Assembly (NCBI GenBank): GCA_023213395.1
Contig: CM041465.1
Span: forward strand, 3,534,001-3,598,000
Origin: Cycas panzhihuaensis
Taxonomy: Eukaryota; Cycadophyta
Length of the DNA: 64,000 nt
Direction: 5' to 3'
Position numbers and translations under genes: made by a program. This document shows, piece after piece, positions 10,811 to 22,660 of this stretch. The stretch's first letter is position 1. Each line of letters begins with the position of its first letter. The notes under the pieces are model-generated. The model saw only the letters and a list, made by a program, of their open reading frames with translations, was not told where the DNA came from and ran no database searches.

Positions 10811-11575
10811 GTGGAGAAGGTGTTAACCATATTTGGTATAGCAAATGTGAAACCAATTAGTATCCCATTGGCTTCCCATTTTAAGTTTTCTTCGAGTATG
10901 AGTCCTAGTAGTGAAGACGAAAAGGATTATATGTCTCATATACCTTATGCTAGTGTAGTAGGAAGTTTGATATATGCCATAGTATGTACAAGACCTAATA
11001 ATTCATATGCAGTCAATATAGTTAGAATGTTTATGGTAAATCTAGGAAAGGAGCATTAGGTAGCAGTAAAATAAGTGTTTTAGTATCTAAGGGGCATAAG
11101 TGACTATTGCATCACCTTTAGTGGTACAAGTAATTAGGTTTATGGATATGTTGATTCAAACTTTATAGGAGATTTAGATAAGAGAAGGTCTACTTTAGGG
11201 TATGTGTTTACTCTTGTGAATGGTCTAGTTAGTTGGATGTTAAAATTATAGAGTATAATTATATTATTGACTATAGAAGCAAAATATATTACTATAACAC
11301 ATACTTATAAGGAAGAAATCTAGTTATAGGGTTTGTTAGTTGAGTTTAGAAGGAAACAAGAAAAGGTAAAGGTATTTTGTGATAGTCAAAGTGTCGTTTA
11401 CTTAACAAAGAATCTATCTTATCATAGTAGGATAAAGCATATTGCTCTTAAGTACTATTTTATTAAATAGGTTGTGGAAGCAAGTGAAGTGGCACTTGAT
11501 AAGGTTAACACAAAATATAATTGTACTAACATATTCATAAAACTAATACTATTGGAGAAGTTTAGATGGTACCTA
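10811..11575 (+). pseudogene. copia RT thumb and RNase H
   Basis: An 82-codon open piece (10811-11059) holds YASVVGSLIYAIVCTRP, the RT/RNase H connection. The RNase H part follows: VYGYVDSNFIGDLDKRRS (first catalytic Asp), LGYVFTLVNGLVSW, EAKYI (Glu) and VFCDSQSVVYL (second Asp), ending with RIKHIALKYYFIK. The catalytic residues persist but stops interrupt the frame. Confidence 0.85.
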
Positions 11576-11649
11576 ACTTCTCTTAGTTTGTAAAAAAGGT
11601 GATGAATGATTTAGGAAAGATATCAGGTAAATTGTTGTCAAGGTGGGTA

Positions 11650-12293
11650 TTATTAAATAATATGACAACAATATTTTGGAGATAAAAATTTTGATAGGTT
11701 GGCAGCGTGGTTTCCCCCTTAAACTTTTGTAGGGCGATCCAAGTGGCTGGGGGATGTAGGGGATGTCAGAACCCTCCCCCCCTCTAAATGGGGGTTTGGG
11801 GGTGAAATCCCCCAATCCAAAAAGCTAACATTTTAAAATACACTAAATTGTAAAGAGAATTGGGATAGTTCATTCAAAATACCTCAGATTTAATGGTTGA
11901 GATTTGTGCCTTATATGACTCTCTCATATAGCCTAATTTAGGGTATTTTTTTCATTATGTTGATGATATTTGATGTATTTAGATGTATTGTATTAGGAAG
12001 AGGTAGCTAGTTATTGTTATTGTGAGCATTCTATTATAAATTATGTATATTTCTCTATTCTTAGATAATAAAGATTGATACCTTTCCTATGTGGATATTT
12101 CCCTAACATACTACAAGGGTTTTACTACATTATATTTGGTGTACATATGATTCTTTAACTTTCTAGTTTATTTATTATATTATCTCTAGTTTAAGAACTT
12201 GCATGTTAAATTTTAGTTTTAGTTCTTGTAACTAGTTATAAAATAGTTTAGATCTTGGTGGCAGTTTTGAGTTATTGGGACTTAGTTTTCTTA
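11650..12293 (+). repeat. 3' LTR of copia B
   Basis: Homologous to 6947-7609 throughout, preceded by AGGTGGG, the remains of a polypurine tract. Differences from the 5' LTR are mostly transitions, in keeping with an old insertion. Confidence 0.85.
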
Positions 12294-14095
12294 AAAAATA
12301 AAATGCTACTAATTGTATTTTTAGCAAGACCAAAAATATGATGAGTTAAGAGGTTAAAGACTCATTGATAGGTCAAAAATTATTTTTTTTAATTAAGAAA
12401 ACTAAGCATAAATAATTTAATCAATGAGAAAAACATCCCAAAAGGGATGAAAACTATAATCACAAGCCCAAAAATGATAAGAAGAGATGATTTAAAAGGT
12501 AAATCAAAGGAAAAGATCAAATTAAACAAATATTTTAAAGGAAAGGTAAGTCAAAATGATCATGAAGGAGAGATTTTAATGCCATAGTTATCACTCATTG
12601 GTAGGTGGTAACATAATAACATAACCATTATCATTCAATATATATCACCCATGAAATTAATATCACAATTCATCAAAACATGGCCTACTAGATTAAAAGA
12701 TCAAGTGTATATCAATCATATCAAAAGTAAATGAAATAAGAAACCCATCAATAGTAAAGAGAATTAATTGTGGGTTAATTTTTGGTGAAATATTTTCCCC
12801 CTTGGCACCTGAAGCTCCTACTTTAGAAGGAGGGTAGAATGATAAAATGTGATAATGATTGTAGTGAGGGATTTTTCTATCAAGTAAAATATATAGATGA
12901 GGTATATGAATGATGGTTTATTAATCTACAAAAGGTACTACAATGGAGTTGAACAAAACTTGATATCTATAAAATAACAAGCTAAAGAGATATTACCTAA
13001 AAGCTTACCCAAATAAGACTGGGTTTACACATGTTAAATGAAAAAGTAATGCTAAATACTCACAAACTAGATGGGACTTAAAATCTAGCCAATCATAATT
13101 TATCTTTCATTCACTAAAGATTAGAGGATAAGGTCCTTTTATTAAGGCGTAAAGGATGGACTGTCATAGTTTTTGGGCTCATTAACAGGTGATGTTTTAA
13201 AGCCTTAGACTACTATAGTTTCAACGTGTTAGTAGGTAACTTTTTAGAGCCTTCCATCATAGGTTAAGCTCATTAATAGGATGAAGGAATTCAAAGCTTA
13301 GCCTATCATAGTTTAGGATTTTTAATAAGTAAAAAGGCTCAAAGATTTTGAAGGCCAAAATAAGAATTAAAATGAGTATCCAAGCAAATAAAAGATAACA
13401 TATTTAGACCTCCAAAATGCTCCATAAAAGAGAAATGTTTTAAGGTCAATGATTAACCTTAACCAGTAAGAGGCACATCATTTCCTATTTCGGAGGGACT
13501 TTATCCAAGATAACAACTATAAAAGGAACATTTATATGGATAAACCCAATGAATAGAAGAGAAAATTTTACTTAAAAGGAAGGGAAAAAGGGCCCTCTCT
13601 TTTTAAAGGAGAAACAAGTAATTTTGATTTCATTTTCACATGAGGGAGTTGGAAAAATAACCATCCAAATGGCCTTTTTAGTCAATTCTTGAGGTGATCT
13701 GGAGCTATTCTAAAGAAAGATCAGCTCCATGATGTAGATACAAAGAGGATGCAGTAAAGTGTAAGGTATTCAGTGAGTTTCCTTCATAATTTTTTTTTAA
13801 ACTAAACTTTTTGACCAAAAATATGATTTCATAGGGTAAAAAATGTAGGAGTAGCATAAAAAATACAATAATGTTATCAAAAATGTAATTTGGTAGTTTG
13901 ATAATAGAATTAGAAAATCACATTTTTAATAAGAAAATCATGTTTTTGACTGTGCAGTCATATTTTTAAGTAGACAACTACATTTTTGACTAATTTATTG
14001 TATTTTTTATTTTGAAAAAAAAAACTTTTAAGTTAAAAGTTTTTGTGAAATAAAAATTAAAGTCTAATATGATTATTTTTATGTGATACAACCTC
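12294..14095. other. AT-rich spacer with short degenerate tandem repeats
   Basis: No gene is recognisable. Two loose tandem arrays lie inside: 13140-13345, about four units of 50-60 bases carrying AAAGCCTTAGACTACTATAG-like motifs followed by a GCTCATTAAT-like motif; and 13910-14010, about four units of some 22 bases with the core ACATTTTTGACT. Both are diverged and could be remnants of a retrotransposon leader. Confidence 0.45.
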
Positions 14096-14458
14096 TGTTT
14101 TAACATGGTAGTTAATTATTAAGCTAATTAATTAATATTAATGTGGTTTAATTATGTGAAAGGGTGCGAGCCAAAATGTGTGATTTATTCAGAGGGCCAA
14201 AACCCTAATCGGGTGACATCTCTTGGAAGAGTATAAAAGCCTTGAGGCCTTGTATATTCATATCCAAGTATTCATTATGTAATATCAAGTGATCCATCAA
14301 GGATCCTCTTTGTGGTGGTTTTTTTCTTGAAAGGGTTTCCCACGTAAACACATGTGTACTATGCATCTATTTTCTGTGTTTTCTATTTGTTGCTTGATAT
14401 GTATGGTTAAAGATCCTTCACATAGGAACATCAGTGTATGATTTCATGTTCCTGAATA
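14096..14458 (+). repeat. LTR of copia C copy 1
   Basis: Matches 62090-62465 along its length: GTTAATTATTAAGC near the start, AATATTAATGTGGTTTAATT, TTATTCAGAGGG, GAGTATAAA (TATA-like) near 14230, GATCCATCAAGGATCC (a palindrome) and GCATCTATTTTCTGTGT. It ends directly at the primer site. Confidence 0.82.
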
Positions 14459-14470
14459 TGGTATCAGAGC
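14459..14470 (+). promoter_or_regulatory. primer-binding site of copia C copy 1
   Basis: Exact TGGTATCAGAGC, the initiator-Met tRNA primer site. Confidence 0.9.
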
Positions 14471-15059
14471 AATAAGGTCCTACACAACTAAAGCTTGATG
14501 GTGAGCGGGGTAGTGTGATCATTAGTTGTCGGGTGAAGCCGTCTGACCCAAGACAAGTCTTGAGGGTTCATCAACCTTAACATCGTATAGAAGCAAGTAC
14601 AATAGATCAGTGGTGGTTGAAGTGGTGGAGATCACTATTCAACGAAGTTTAAGGGTTATTAGAGTCAGTATTCAAGTGTGGAGACCACATTTTGGTTGGA
14701 GTTGGCTCGTTGAGGGTCATCTAAAGTCGATTGATGATCTGTTGAAGTGATTCAAGTGAGAAGAATACACACTGATGGTGATTCAATAACTTTAAGGATA
14801 GTCAAGCATGTGTACATGTAAGTTTACTATATTCCTCATCAAAATACCATAAAAATTAATAAAAAAGAGGTCATTTTTGGTATTGCTTGCTATCAAACCT
14901 TTATGTAAGCACTAGTGGATGTGATTGAAGGCTAAATTCATTGTTTTCTATGTAAATATAAGTGTTGGGTTGAAGTTTATAGTAGTAAAAGGCTATTTTC
15001 ATTATTTTTTTCTATATCTATGAGGATTTTGGAGACTCGTGTACATATATAAATCCTAA

Positions 15060-15470
15060 AACAGCCATATAGAGGCTGGATGGGCATTTATTAACATGCC
15101 TAGGCATGTTTGAAAGATGGATGGGCTAATTTACTATTGTTTTGGGTCCTTTTAATAATGGCTAGGCACTGTCCTTAGTGATTGGGCGTTGATCTAAGGT
15201 GTCTGGGTGCATTTCCTCTTGGTTGGGCAGAATCTATGTTGTTTAAGCATTGTTTGTGGTGTCTAAGTGTTGTCTGTATTCATTGGAGGGTTGGTTACCC
15301 TTTCTAGATACTTATCCACATGGTTGGGCACATCTTAAGAGCCAGTTGAACTGTCTTATGACTATTTAGAGTTCTTTGTTGGCTGGCTAGGCACTATTAT
15401 CTTCAGTTAGGTGTTGTTTTACTGATTTAGCATTATTTTCTAGTGGCTAGTAAGTATTGGTATTAACAGG
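15060..15470 (+). repeat. degenerate minisatellite in copia C leader
   Basis: A motif like TGGCTGGGCAYT recurs about every 35-45 bases, some ten times. The equivalent leader of copy 2 (63070-63330) has the same type of repeat with a different number and order of units. It lies between primer site and gag and has no open frame. Confidence 0.6.
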
Positions 15471-16195
15471 GCCATGTTTGGTCAGCTTACCAGCTGTAAA
15501 GAAGAGTAAAAGTTTGTGGGGGAGTTCGTAGATCTGTGCAGGACTATAGAGACAAGTGCAGGTCCGTGGATCAGTAGAGGTCATCACATGGTTGCCGCAC
15601 CTTATCTCTCTTTGCAGGAGATCTCAAAAGGTTATATTTGGATAAATATAACCTTTGGTACCCTTTCCTATATTTAATCACATGTTTATTAACATATTTT
15701 AATATGTACGTTAAGTGAAGAGGTGTGAGAGTTTTTAAAAGTCACATTTATTAGGAATATACCTTTTGGCATATTCCCCTCAATAATAAAATATAAAAGA
15801 CCCTTGTATACCATTGATATATGAGATTTTACCTAAAGTGAAGTACTTTGATAGAATTTGAAGTGTCCTTGAGCCATTTTGATTATGGATCAATGCATTT
15901 TTGGTGGATTGCTGACTTGAAGACTATGCATCGTCATCGTATGGAGCCATCCTTTATTCTGGAGCACATATTTATAGCTATTGTGAGTGTTGATTGTGAT
16001 ATTTAATGGCTATTGAAGGTTATTTGTTGATGGATAAGGAGACAAATAGTTAGCGGCTCACTTAACATGGGTATAATCCATGTTGGGTCCCTTCAGAAGC
16101 GTGCTTATAAGGCAGAGGAGGTCACAAGGGTGCATTTCCATCCTTAATACATTCATTTGGTGTCGTGTGATTCATATTGTAGCCTATTATTCAAG

Positions 16196-16690
16196 ATGGA
16201 GAAGCTTATGCCTAAGGTTATCTTTAACAGTAATAATTTTAGTGAATGGAAGGCTAATATAGAGCTTATATTGATGGTGAACCAACTCTAGGGAATCACC
16301 AAGGTGAAGCTTGTTTCAGTCTTACTTAACCATAAGGAGCGTATTAGACTTGAAGAGAAGCAATACATGGCTATTGGATTACTAAAACTCTCACTGGCAC
16401 CAGACTAGAGGGCTCTAATTCACAATCTGGATGACCCAGTTGAGATTTGGATGAAGTTGTGTGATACTTTTGAGAAGAAGAAGATGAATAGGCGTTTTAC
16501 TCTGATGTTGGAACTACTAAATTCAAAAGTTGAAGATGAGAATAATATCAACTCCTACCTGAATAAAATAACTGACTTGAGGAACAAGCTAGAAGAATTG
16601 AAGCAAAATATGAGAAAATGAAGGTTTGGCTATTGAAGAGCTTATTAGTTAGTTAATGAGGGAGATTAGGCCATATTGAGGGCTTGCAAT
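16196..16690 (+). pseudogene. copia C gag
   Basis: ATG at 16196-16198 opens MEKLMPKVIFNSNNFSEWKA, then IELILMVNQL and a TAG at 16289-16291 where Gln is likely. Further blocks RIRLEEKQYMAIGLLKL, LIHNLDDPVEIWMKLCDTFE and NSKVEDENNINSYLNKITDL show the copia Gag (UBN2) fold; the last resembles the conserved helix after W..L...F. A second TAG lies at 16406-16408 and the frame is lost after about 16620. The start is supported by the same ATG context in copy 2. Confidence 0.85.
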
Positions 16691-18439
16691 CTATCTCAAA
16701 TAAGTGGATCAACCCAATTAGTTATGAAATATAAGATATTACATTATTTTATTAGCTATTAGATCCTAGGGAGAAATTTGTTTAGAGTACATGTGAACAG
16801 AGATATATAGATTGCTTTGAGGGATATAGGGAAGATATTAGGAGTTAGTTGGCATGGGGAGAGTGTTAGACTTAATAGGGTGATTGATGATAAGTCTTAA
16901 GATGCTTATAGTCAATATTTGACTAGTTTTATTGACCAGTTTGGTCCCCATAGAATATCTATTGAGGCTATATGAATGGCATAGGTGATTCCTATCACAT
17001 AAAGGATCATTGCTCTTATTATTATATTTTAGATTATTAGAACCTAAAACTTCATGGGGCTTCTAGCTTAATAGGAAGGAGTGTTGAGGAGGTATGAGTA
17101 GGGAGTTTGTATGAACTAGGGGTAATACATGGTAGATAGTATGTGCCTACAATTATCAAGGATTGGGAGGTAGAGGAGGGGAGGATTTTCCTGTAACTCC
17201 ATCTTGATATGTTGGTTATACAATCATATTCTCTTGATGAGGTTAGGAGGGACACCATGTGGGTTAACAATTATGGATCCAAGAATGAACAGGTGGCACA
17301 TGCGAGCTCATATTTATAATAGGATAACCATCATGGTAAGGAGCACACATAGTCTTGTATTAAGTAGGATGACTAGGAGGTAGCTAGTAAAGGACCTATA
17401 TAAGGGACTATCAATGTGAAGCGATGATGGGATTGATGTAGTTAGGAGAGGAGTAATAGGAGAGGCCCTTATTAATGGAGGAGGGAGAGGGATAGAAAGA
17501 GAAGGTAGAGGAGGTAGAGATGATAGATGTTATGAGATGGGTTGAGAGAGGGGAGGGGAGGCATCAACTAGTAGAGGAGAGGAAGGGAGTAGGGAGGTGC
17601 TTGAGAGGATAGGTGGAGTGTGAGGTGGAGGTAGAGGAGGCTCTATACAATGCTTAGAGCTAGGCTCAATAGATGAGCAGGGGAGAGGAGGAGGTAAGAG
17701 TAGAGGAGGAGATGGGGAGCCTACCCAAGAGGCTCTTTAAGAGTCTCAGGGAGAGGGACTTATATAGCCAGAGGAGGAAATAGTAGTAGAGCTAGTGGGT
17801 GGTGGTGAGTAAGTAAGCATGTTAGTTACTAATTTTGAATATGTTGAATTATATCCCTTTTCGATTATTTACCCTTTACACAAGAGATTGATCATGATTT
17901 ATATATTTTCTATGGATAGATGAGGAGAGTGTGACTCTCTTGGAGGTGAGGAGGATCATAGATTTAACATTCCCTTATGTACCCATGTCAAAGGAAGCTC
18001 TAGCATGGAACATGGTAGATCACACATTATTGCAACACCAGATCAAGTACTTTAGTCATGCTTTGCAAGCTTGAGATATGTTCCTAGATATAAGGATGGA
18101 TCTAAGACATTGACAGTTAGAGCTCAAGGTAGTAGAGGATGAGAGACATCACTTACGCATGATGATATTAGCATAGGTAGGAGTATGACCTACTGCATCA
18201 GGGAGTACTATAGTTTAGCAGGGTTGATATCTTCCACTGTGTAGGGAGTTAACACACAGACTGATTCCATATAGAGGGGAGAGGATAGAGCTAGGAACAC
18301 ATGAAAGATCTCACTAGGGCTTATAGAGATAAGTATATTTTGTATGTATAGAGGGGATATGAGATAGATGTGAGGCATTTTATAAGCCTCATATGTTGTA
18401 TCATAAATCACATGAGTGACAAATATACTATGCTCTTTT
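16691..18439 (+). other. degenerate region with GA-rich tract and coiled-coil-like frame
   Basis: No family can be assigned firmly. 17440-17820 is GA-rich and in one frame reads as Gly/Arg/Glu-rich sequence (for example GIEREGRGGRDDRCYEMG). From about 17935 to 18160 another frame reads LLEVRRIIDLTFPYVPMS, then LLQHQIKYFSHALQA and LELKVVEDERHHLRMM, with a few stops, looking like a coiled coil. By its position beside Tat remains it may be a relic of the antisense frame seen at 55809-56250, but I found no direct sequence match. Confidence 0.3.
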
Positions 18440-18465
18440 GTGTATGTATGTGTGTGTGTGTGTAT
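18440..18465. repeat. TG simple repeat
   Basis: TGTATGTATG followed by seven TG units. The surrounding 18440-18917 is AT-rich with no gene seen. One 18-base word, TGGTAGTTTATACTCATT (at about 18671), is also present at about 30587. Confidence 0.8.
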
Positions 18466-18917
18466 TGATTATTTTCCCTCAAAACTTATGTATAATGGAT
18501 GATTAAGTCTAAACTCTTTCCTCCTTTTATTTCCCTTTTACAAATTGAATGTGATATACATTCATCAGTGTGAAGATCCATGAAAACATATAATGATTTT
18601 ATATATTCCCTCTTTTTTAATTTTTTTGTTATTTGTATTTTTCTCTTTAATTTTTGACTAGTATGTACATGGTAGTTTATACTCATTTCATAGTGTAAGG
18701 GGGGTCTTTGAAGAAAACAATTATAAGGAATAATGAAGGATAGGAGACATATAAAAGATAAAAGAGAGTAGATGGAAATGATTACTAGTTCTACTTCTAT
18801 AAATATAAATTCATTTGAAATAAACAACAATATGTTTATAAAAGTAGAAGATGGAATAATATAAGTCTCTCAAAAGAAAAACTTATATAATTCACAAATA
18901 CTCCAAACATATTATAT

Positions 18918-19151
18918 TGTTAGGAATGTTAATGTTACCTTTTATATCACATGTCAAAAATGTAATCTTAAATCACTAAGGTCAGTTTGATAAAGTTTAT
19001 ATTTAATTATTGTTTATTATGTAAGTTTGTTGAAATGAGCAACTGCCCATTTCAACGAACCTCTCACTACTTAAAGGCTCCTCTTATAATCTAGGAGGCT
19101 ATCTGGTTGTCAAAAAGTTTGTCTTAAGTCTGATTGAAGGTGTTATCTGGT
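18918..19151 (+). repeat. copia-type LTR, left half (split)
   Basis: Begins TGTTAGGAATGTTAATG and contains CATTTCAACGAACCT and AATCTAGGAGG, motifs also in the copia A LTR (there in the opposite strand, 5387-5811). It breaks at the target duplication GGAGG of Tat element 1 and resumes at 30079. No internal region adjoins, so it is a solo LTR or fragment. Confidence 0.6.
19147..19151. repeat. target duplication GGAGG, left copy (Tat element 1)
   Basis: GGAGG directly before the LTR end at 19152, repeated at 30074-30078 directly after the other LTR end. Five bases is the usual length for Ty3/gypsy integration. Confidence 0.85.
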
Positions 19152-21702
19152 ATGGAGGTGGACGCGCTGCTACGGGATAACCGCCTGACTGATAGGCGCG
19201 GGGGAGAGATGGTGACGAAACGGTAGGAAGTGGAACCTACAAGGCAAGCAACTACCACGCAGAGCGCCCCGTGCGCCGGAGCGCGAGTTCGGGATCTGCA
19301 ATGGAGTATGGCTACTACTGGGTGACCCTTCACCACCTTGGATAAAGAGGCGAAGGTACGTAAGATGACCCGAGTTGGCCCGAAAGCAGGACCCTCCCAC
19401 CCTTGGGTGGCCAGAAGGGAGAGAGAAGGGACCTAGGAGGGATAGGCCAAAAGCAACCCTACACAACCTAACCGGGGACACGAACGACGCGGGAGGCGAG
19501 GTGCTCGTGCGGTTAGGGGGAAGGAAGGAAAAGTAGGGATCAAGAAGGCTCCTACAACCTTTCCTACGGACGGTAAGGGGTGCATGCAAATGAAGTAAAT
19601 ACGTAACAAATAAACACAAGGTAATTTTCCTTTTAATCTTCAATGTCTTAATTACTAAGGAAGAAAAAGGGAAAGAACAAGAGCACGCGAGAGGAGGAAA
19701 TGTGTACCTGGGCCAAGGGCGTGCGAGGTGATGTAGCCCGCATTTAGGAGTACCCAACCGCTCCACGCAACGCACGGATGTGAGGCGTGGCGGCGATCAG
19801 GGCTTCCTTACCTTCCCGGAAAATAAGTGCAATACCGAAAGAAAGAAGGAAACGCTAACTAGGAAATGAGATAACGTAAGTTGTAACACATGCAAGAGGC
19901 GCTCACCGATAGAGAAATCAACTAACGTTCTCCGTAAGGCCTCAAATACCGCGACGTTAAAGATCTTCCTCCTCCCGAAGGAGGGTACTAACATGCAACG
20001 ACAAGGTCTAACAATATATATATATCAACATAAGTCGAATCCAAATAGGCATGCATCAATGTTAGTCCAACGAGGAGGAAATCAAGGGAAAAAATACTCT
20101 AAATAAAGTGGGACAACAAGGTAAGCCTCGAGTGGCCTCACCGCAAATGGTGCCCAAACCTCTCCCCAAGAGCCACGGGCAGCGAGGAGAAAGTCAAGAC
20201 TCAAGGCTAGAAAATAGTAGCAAAAGGGGCAAGAAAGACCCAAAGACACCCACGGGAACCGGATGCTACGGGAGCAAACCGCAACCGGGGAGCAAAGGCA
20301 AAGCCACGAATGGTAGTTGAGAACTACGAATGATTCCCAAACTCGAGCAGGGTCCCAAATCAGCGCAACTCGTGGCAGTATGGTTTAAGCGACCTGAGTC
20401 TCTAAACCCTTGTTTAGATGGCCAAGAGCAACATGAGGCGAGAGGAAGCTTTGGAGGGCTTGGAGCCACTTCGGGAGCGTGGAAGGTGGTACTAATCCAC
20501 CCAGCTCCTCTCCCAAAGCCTATGCAACCCCTCACGCCCGCTTTGGACAAAGAACGCAGTAAGAGACAAGAGAAAGTGGAGCAGCGGTCCTCACAAAGGA
20601 AAGAGGATCAAACTTCAAGCAACAAACATGAACAAATGAGTGGAGCAAGAATATCGCAAAGAACTTAACAAAAGTAAAGAGTACTGGAGGAAGAGGCAAG
20701 GGGCTTGCCTCACCAAAGGACAATGAAGGAGGGCCGGAAAAACAGCCAGATCTCGAGTAGAGCGGGTTTGAGGCCCCGCTACAGTATGATGGAGAACACT
20801 GCAAACGTAGGGGCTCATGGACCGCCTGGATAGAGACCTACTGAAACTGCTTCAAAGGAGCCCTCTCCAAGGCGCTTAGGGGTTGAGAGAATGTCTCAAC
20901 CGAGCCGAAGGAGAGCTGGGCGCTGTATGAAGAGTGCAGTCCTGACAGAAAAGCAGAGCAGAGCAGAGCAGGAGAGAGTTTTCTTGAGAGTCCCTTCCAA
21001 GAGTGAGTAAAAATAAAAGCCCAAAAGTCCCAAAAGATGCTTAAGTACTAAAGCAAAACCCTAAAGTACGCGAATAGGCACCTACCGAAGGAAAAAGGCG
21101 CGAACCACGTGGCGCTCGCAATAAATGCGAAATTGCCACCATGGATTTTAAAAACAAACAGAGACGTCTGCGGAAATTTTAGCTGCATCGCGAATATTCC
21201 AAATGGCATGAATATTCCAATGCAGAAGATCACGCCAGCATGCCAAGATTACGGCAGATGCACCAGAGACAAATGGGGCCCGCCAACCTGGGTCAGTGGG
21301 GCAAGCGGTAGAAAAGGCTAAAGGACAACTAAAACACCCACCCGGGAGCAAACAAGCCAAGAAACGGGCCCACGGGAGCAGAAATAGGCCCCTAAATGAG
21401 GTGGCAAGCTAACCAAGCGACGATGAGGCATCACACGGGTGGAGGTGGCGCAAACCCGGTGGATCCAGGAGAGAGGAGGGCAGATGCGGGAAGTAATACG
21501 GTCACCAGGGTGCCACACTCGCTAAGAGTGTGCCCCGCTATAGTCATAGGCTAAACATAGGTGTGGACGACGACCGTGCCGCCACAAAGTCATACGCATG
21601 CAAATATGTAAGGCATAATCAAGACACAAAAGTGACGATAATGCTAGAGACATACTGCACTTACCGAGTCGGTGATTAGTATCCATTCCCGGGCCGGAAA
21701 CA
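19152..21702 (-). repeat. 3' LTR of Tat element 1
   Basis: Runs (element direction) from TGTTTCCGGCCCGGG at 21702 to GCAGCGCGTCCA at 19152. It carries features common to all six Tat LTRs here: the CACACTC/GAGTGTG hairpin near 21518-21536, the G-box CACGTG at 21106-21111, and the block TTTCGCATTTATTGCG. Long frames inside it, such as a 201-codon one at 19170-19775, are not genes. (TA)n lies at about 20012-20024. Confidence 0.9.
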
Positions 21703-22081
21703 TCGCCTGCGCCAGAGCCGCCGCCGCTCGCCGATGCGCGGCGCGCCGGCCGCAACACAACCGCAGAGTACATGTATATAGATATATCAATCAAGATCGA
21801 TCGAGGGCAAGGGTGCCATGAAAGTGTCGGGCGAACGCTGGATACGAAGCGGTGGAGACAACATAGGCCATGAGCCACCCGAAACCGATGGGAGAAAGAG
21901 ACAAAGGCAGGGGTCGCCCCCACCACAAAGAATGCAAAGGAGCATGCATGACCACATGGGGAACAAATGGTGGGTACCATAGTTTTACCTCGTTAGCAAC
22001 CCGATTTCGGAGGTGCGAGCAAATCGCGGGCGAGCGACCAACTACCGAGGCTTGGGCGACGGGAAGGCCAAGCAAGACTCA
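21703..22081 (-). other. 3' untranslated part between aRNH and LTR, element 1
   Basis: Non-coding sequence that aligns by order with 47260-47594 and 56700-57078 in the other copies; it contains the shared block ACTATGGTACCCACCATTTG and a TATATA stretch near 21775. The polypurine tract that should precede the LTR is degraded here. Confidence 0.6.
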
Positions 22082-22497
22082 GGGACGGTCAGCAGGGCGA
22101 GACAGGCGGCGCTCAAGGATGAGGCGAACAAGGCTATCTGCCTCAGCATTGAGAGCCCGAGGGATATGCTGGATATCAACAGAAGAGAAACGGGCCAGGA
22201 GAGATCCGCTAGGAAGCAAGAGTCCTCAAGTGAGGGCATCGCACCCAGAGACTGGGTGAGATGAGACACCACAACTTGAGAGTCGCAGAGCAAAACAATG
22301 GGTCCGCGATGGAAACGAAGGGCATCGGTAAGGGCTTCGATGACAGCTGTATACTCGGCTTCATTGTTGGTAGCCTCCGGGAGGAAGATCCCAGAGCGGA
22401 GGAGATCATAACCAGAAGGGCTGCGGAGAATCCACGCAGCGGCTGAAGGTCCAGGGTTACCGCGGCTTCCGCCGTCGGTAAAGATGTAGGCAGACAT
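22082..22497 (-). CDS. archaeal-type RNase H, separate 3' frame (element 1)
   Basis: ATG at 22497 opens MSAYIFTDGGSRGNPGPS, the first catalytic Asp block of the RVT_3-type RNase H. Next come EATNNEAEYTAVIEAL (catalytic Glu) and VLLCDSQVVVSHL (second Asp). Beyond about 22230 the reading frame shifts by one; in the other frame lies VDIQHIPRALNAEAD, which holds the last catalytic Asp. So all four acidic residues exist but not in one frame. The domain would cut RNA in RNA-DNA hybrids. In Tat elements such a domain, acquired separately from the RT-linked RNase H, is known; here it is far downstream of the integrase C-terminus and opens with its own ATG. The frameshift might be a sequencing error. 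Confidence 0.85.
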
Positions 22498-22660
22498 AGG
22501 TGGCACAAAATCCAAGCAGATGATCAACCATTCAGGCAACACTTATAAAATGCAGACAACGGTGGCGTCAAGGGTAGGAGGACCTAGCAATGAGGTAACC
22601 TGTAGGGCCATAGCGGAAGAACATGGATGGATAGTTTGGCAGCGGGAAGCACGGGCCTGT

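Larger units (their letters stand above)
6947..12293 (+). mobile_element. Ty1/copia element B, full-length but decayed
   Basis: A 5.3 kb element with two LTRs (6947-7609 and 11650-12293), a primer site, and gag, protease, integrase, RT and RNase H in copia order. The LTRs are clearly homologous but differ at many positions and by small indels, so the insertion is old. Dozens of in-frame stops, mostly TAG or TAA where Gln is expected, make it inactive. No clean target duplication is visible at the edges, which are therefore accurate only to a few bases. Confidence 0.92.
14096..16690 (+). mobile_element. Ty1/copia family C, copy 1 (5' part only)
   Basis: LTR (14096-14458), primer site, a 1.7 kb leader and gag are present; protease, integrase, RT and a 3' LTR are not recognisable. 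The same structure recurs at 62090-64000 in the same orientation, with matching LTR, primer site, leader blocks and gag start. The copy is therefore a truncated or overwritten element, not half of an LTR pair with the other. Confidence 0.8.

Noticed and set aside
14290-14312. GATCCATCAAGGATCC palindrome as a terminator or hairpin element
   Set aside because: It is part of the copia C LTR in both copies; no evidence for a specific role.
19170-19775. 201-codon open frame on the minus strand
   Set aside because: It lies wholly inside the Tat LTR, is not kept as an open frame in the partner LTR, and has no domain.
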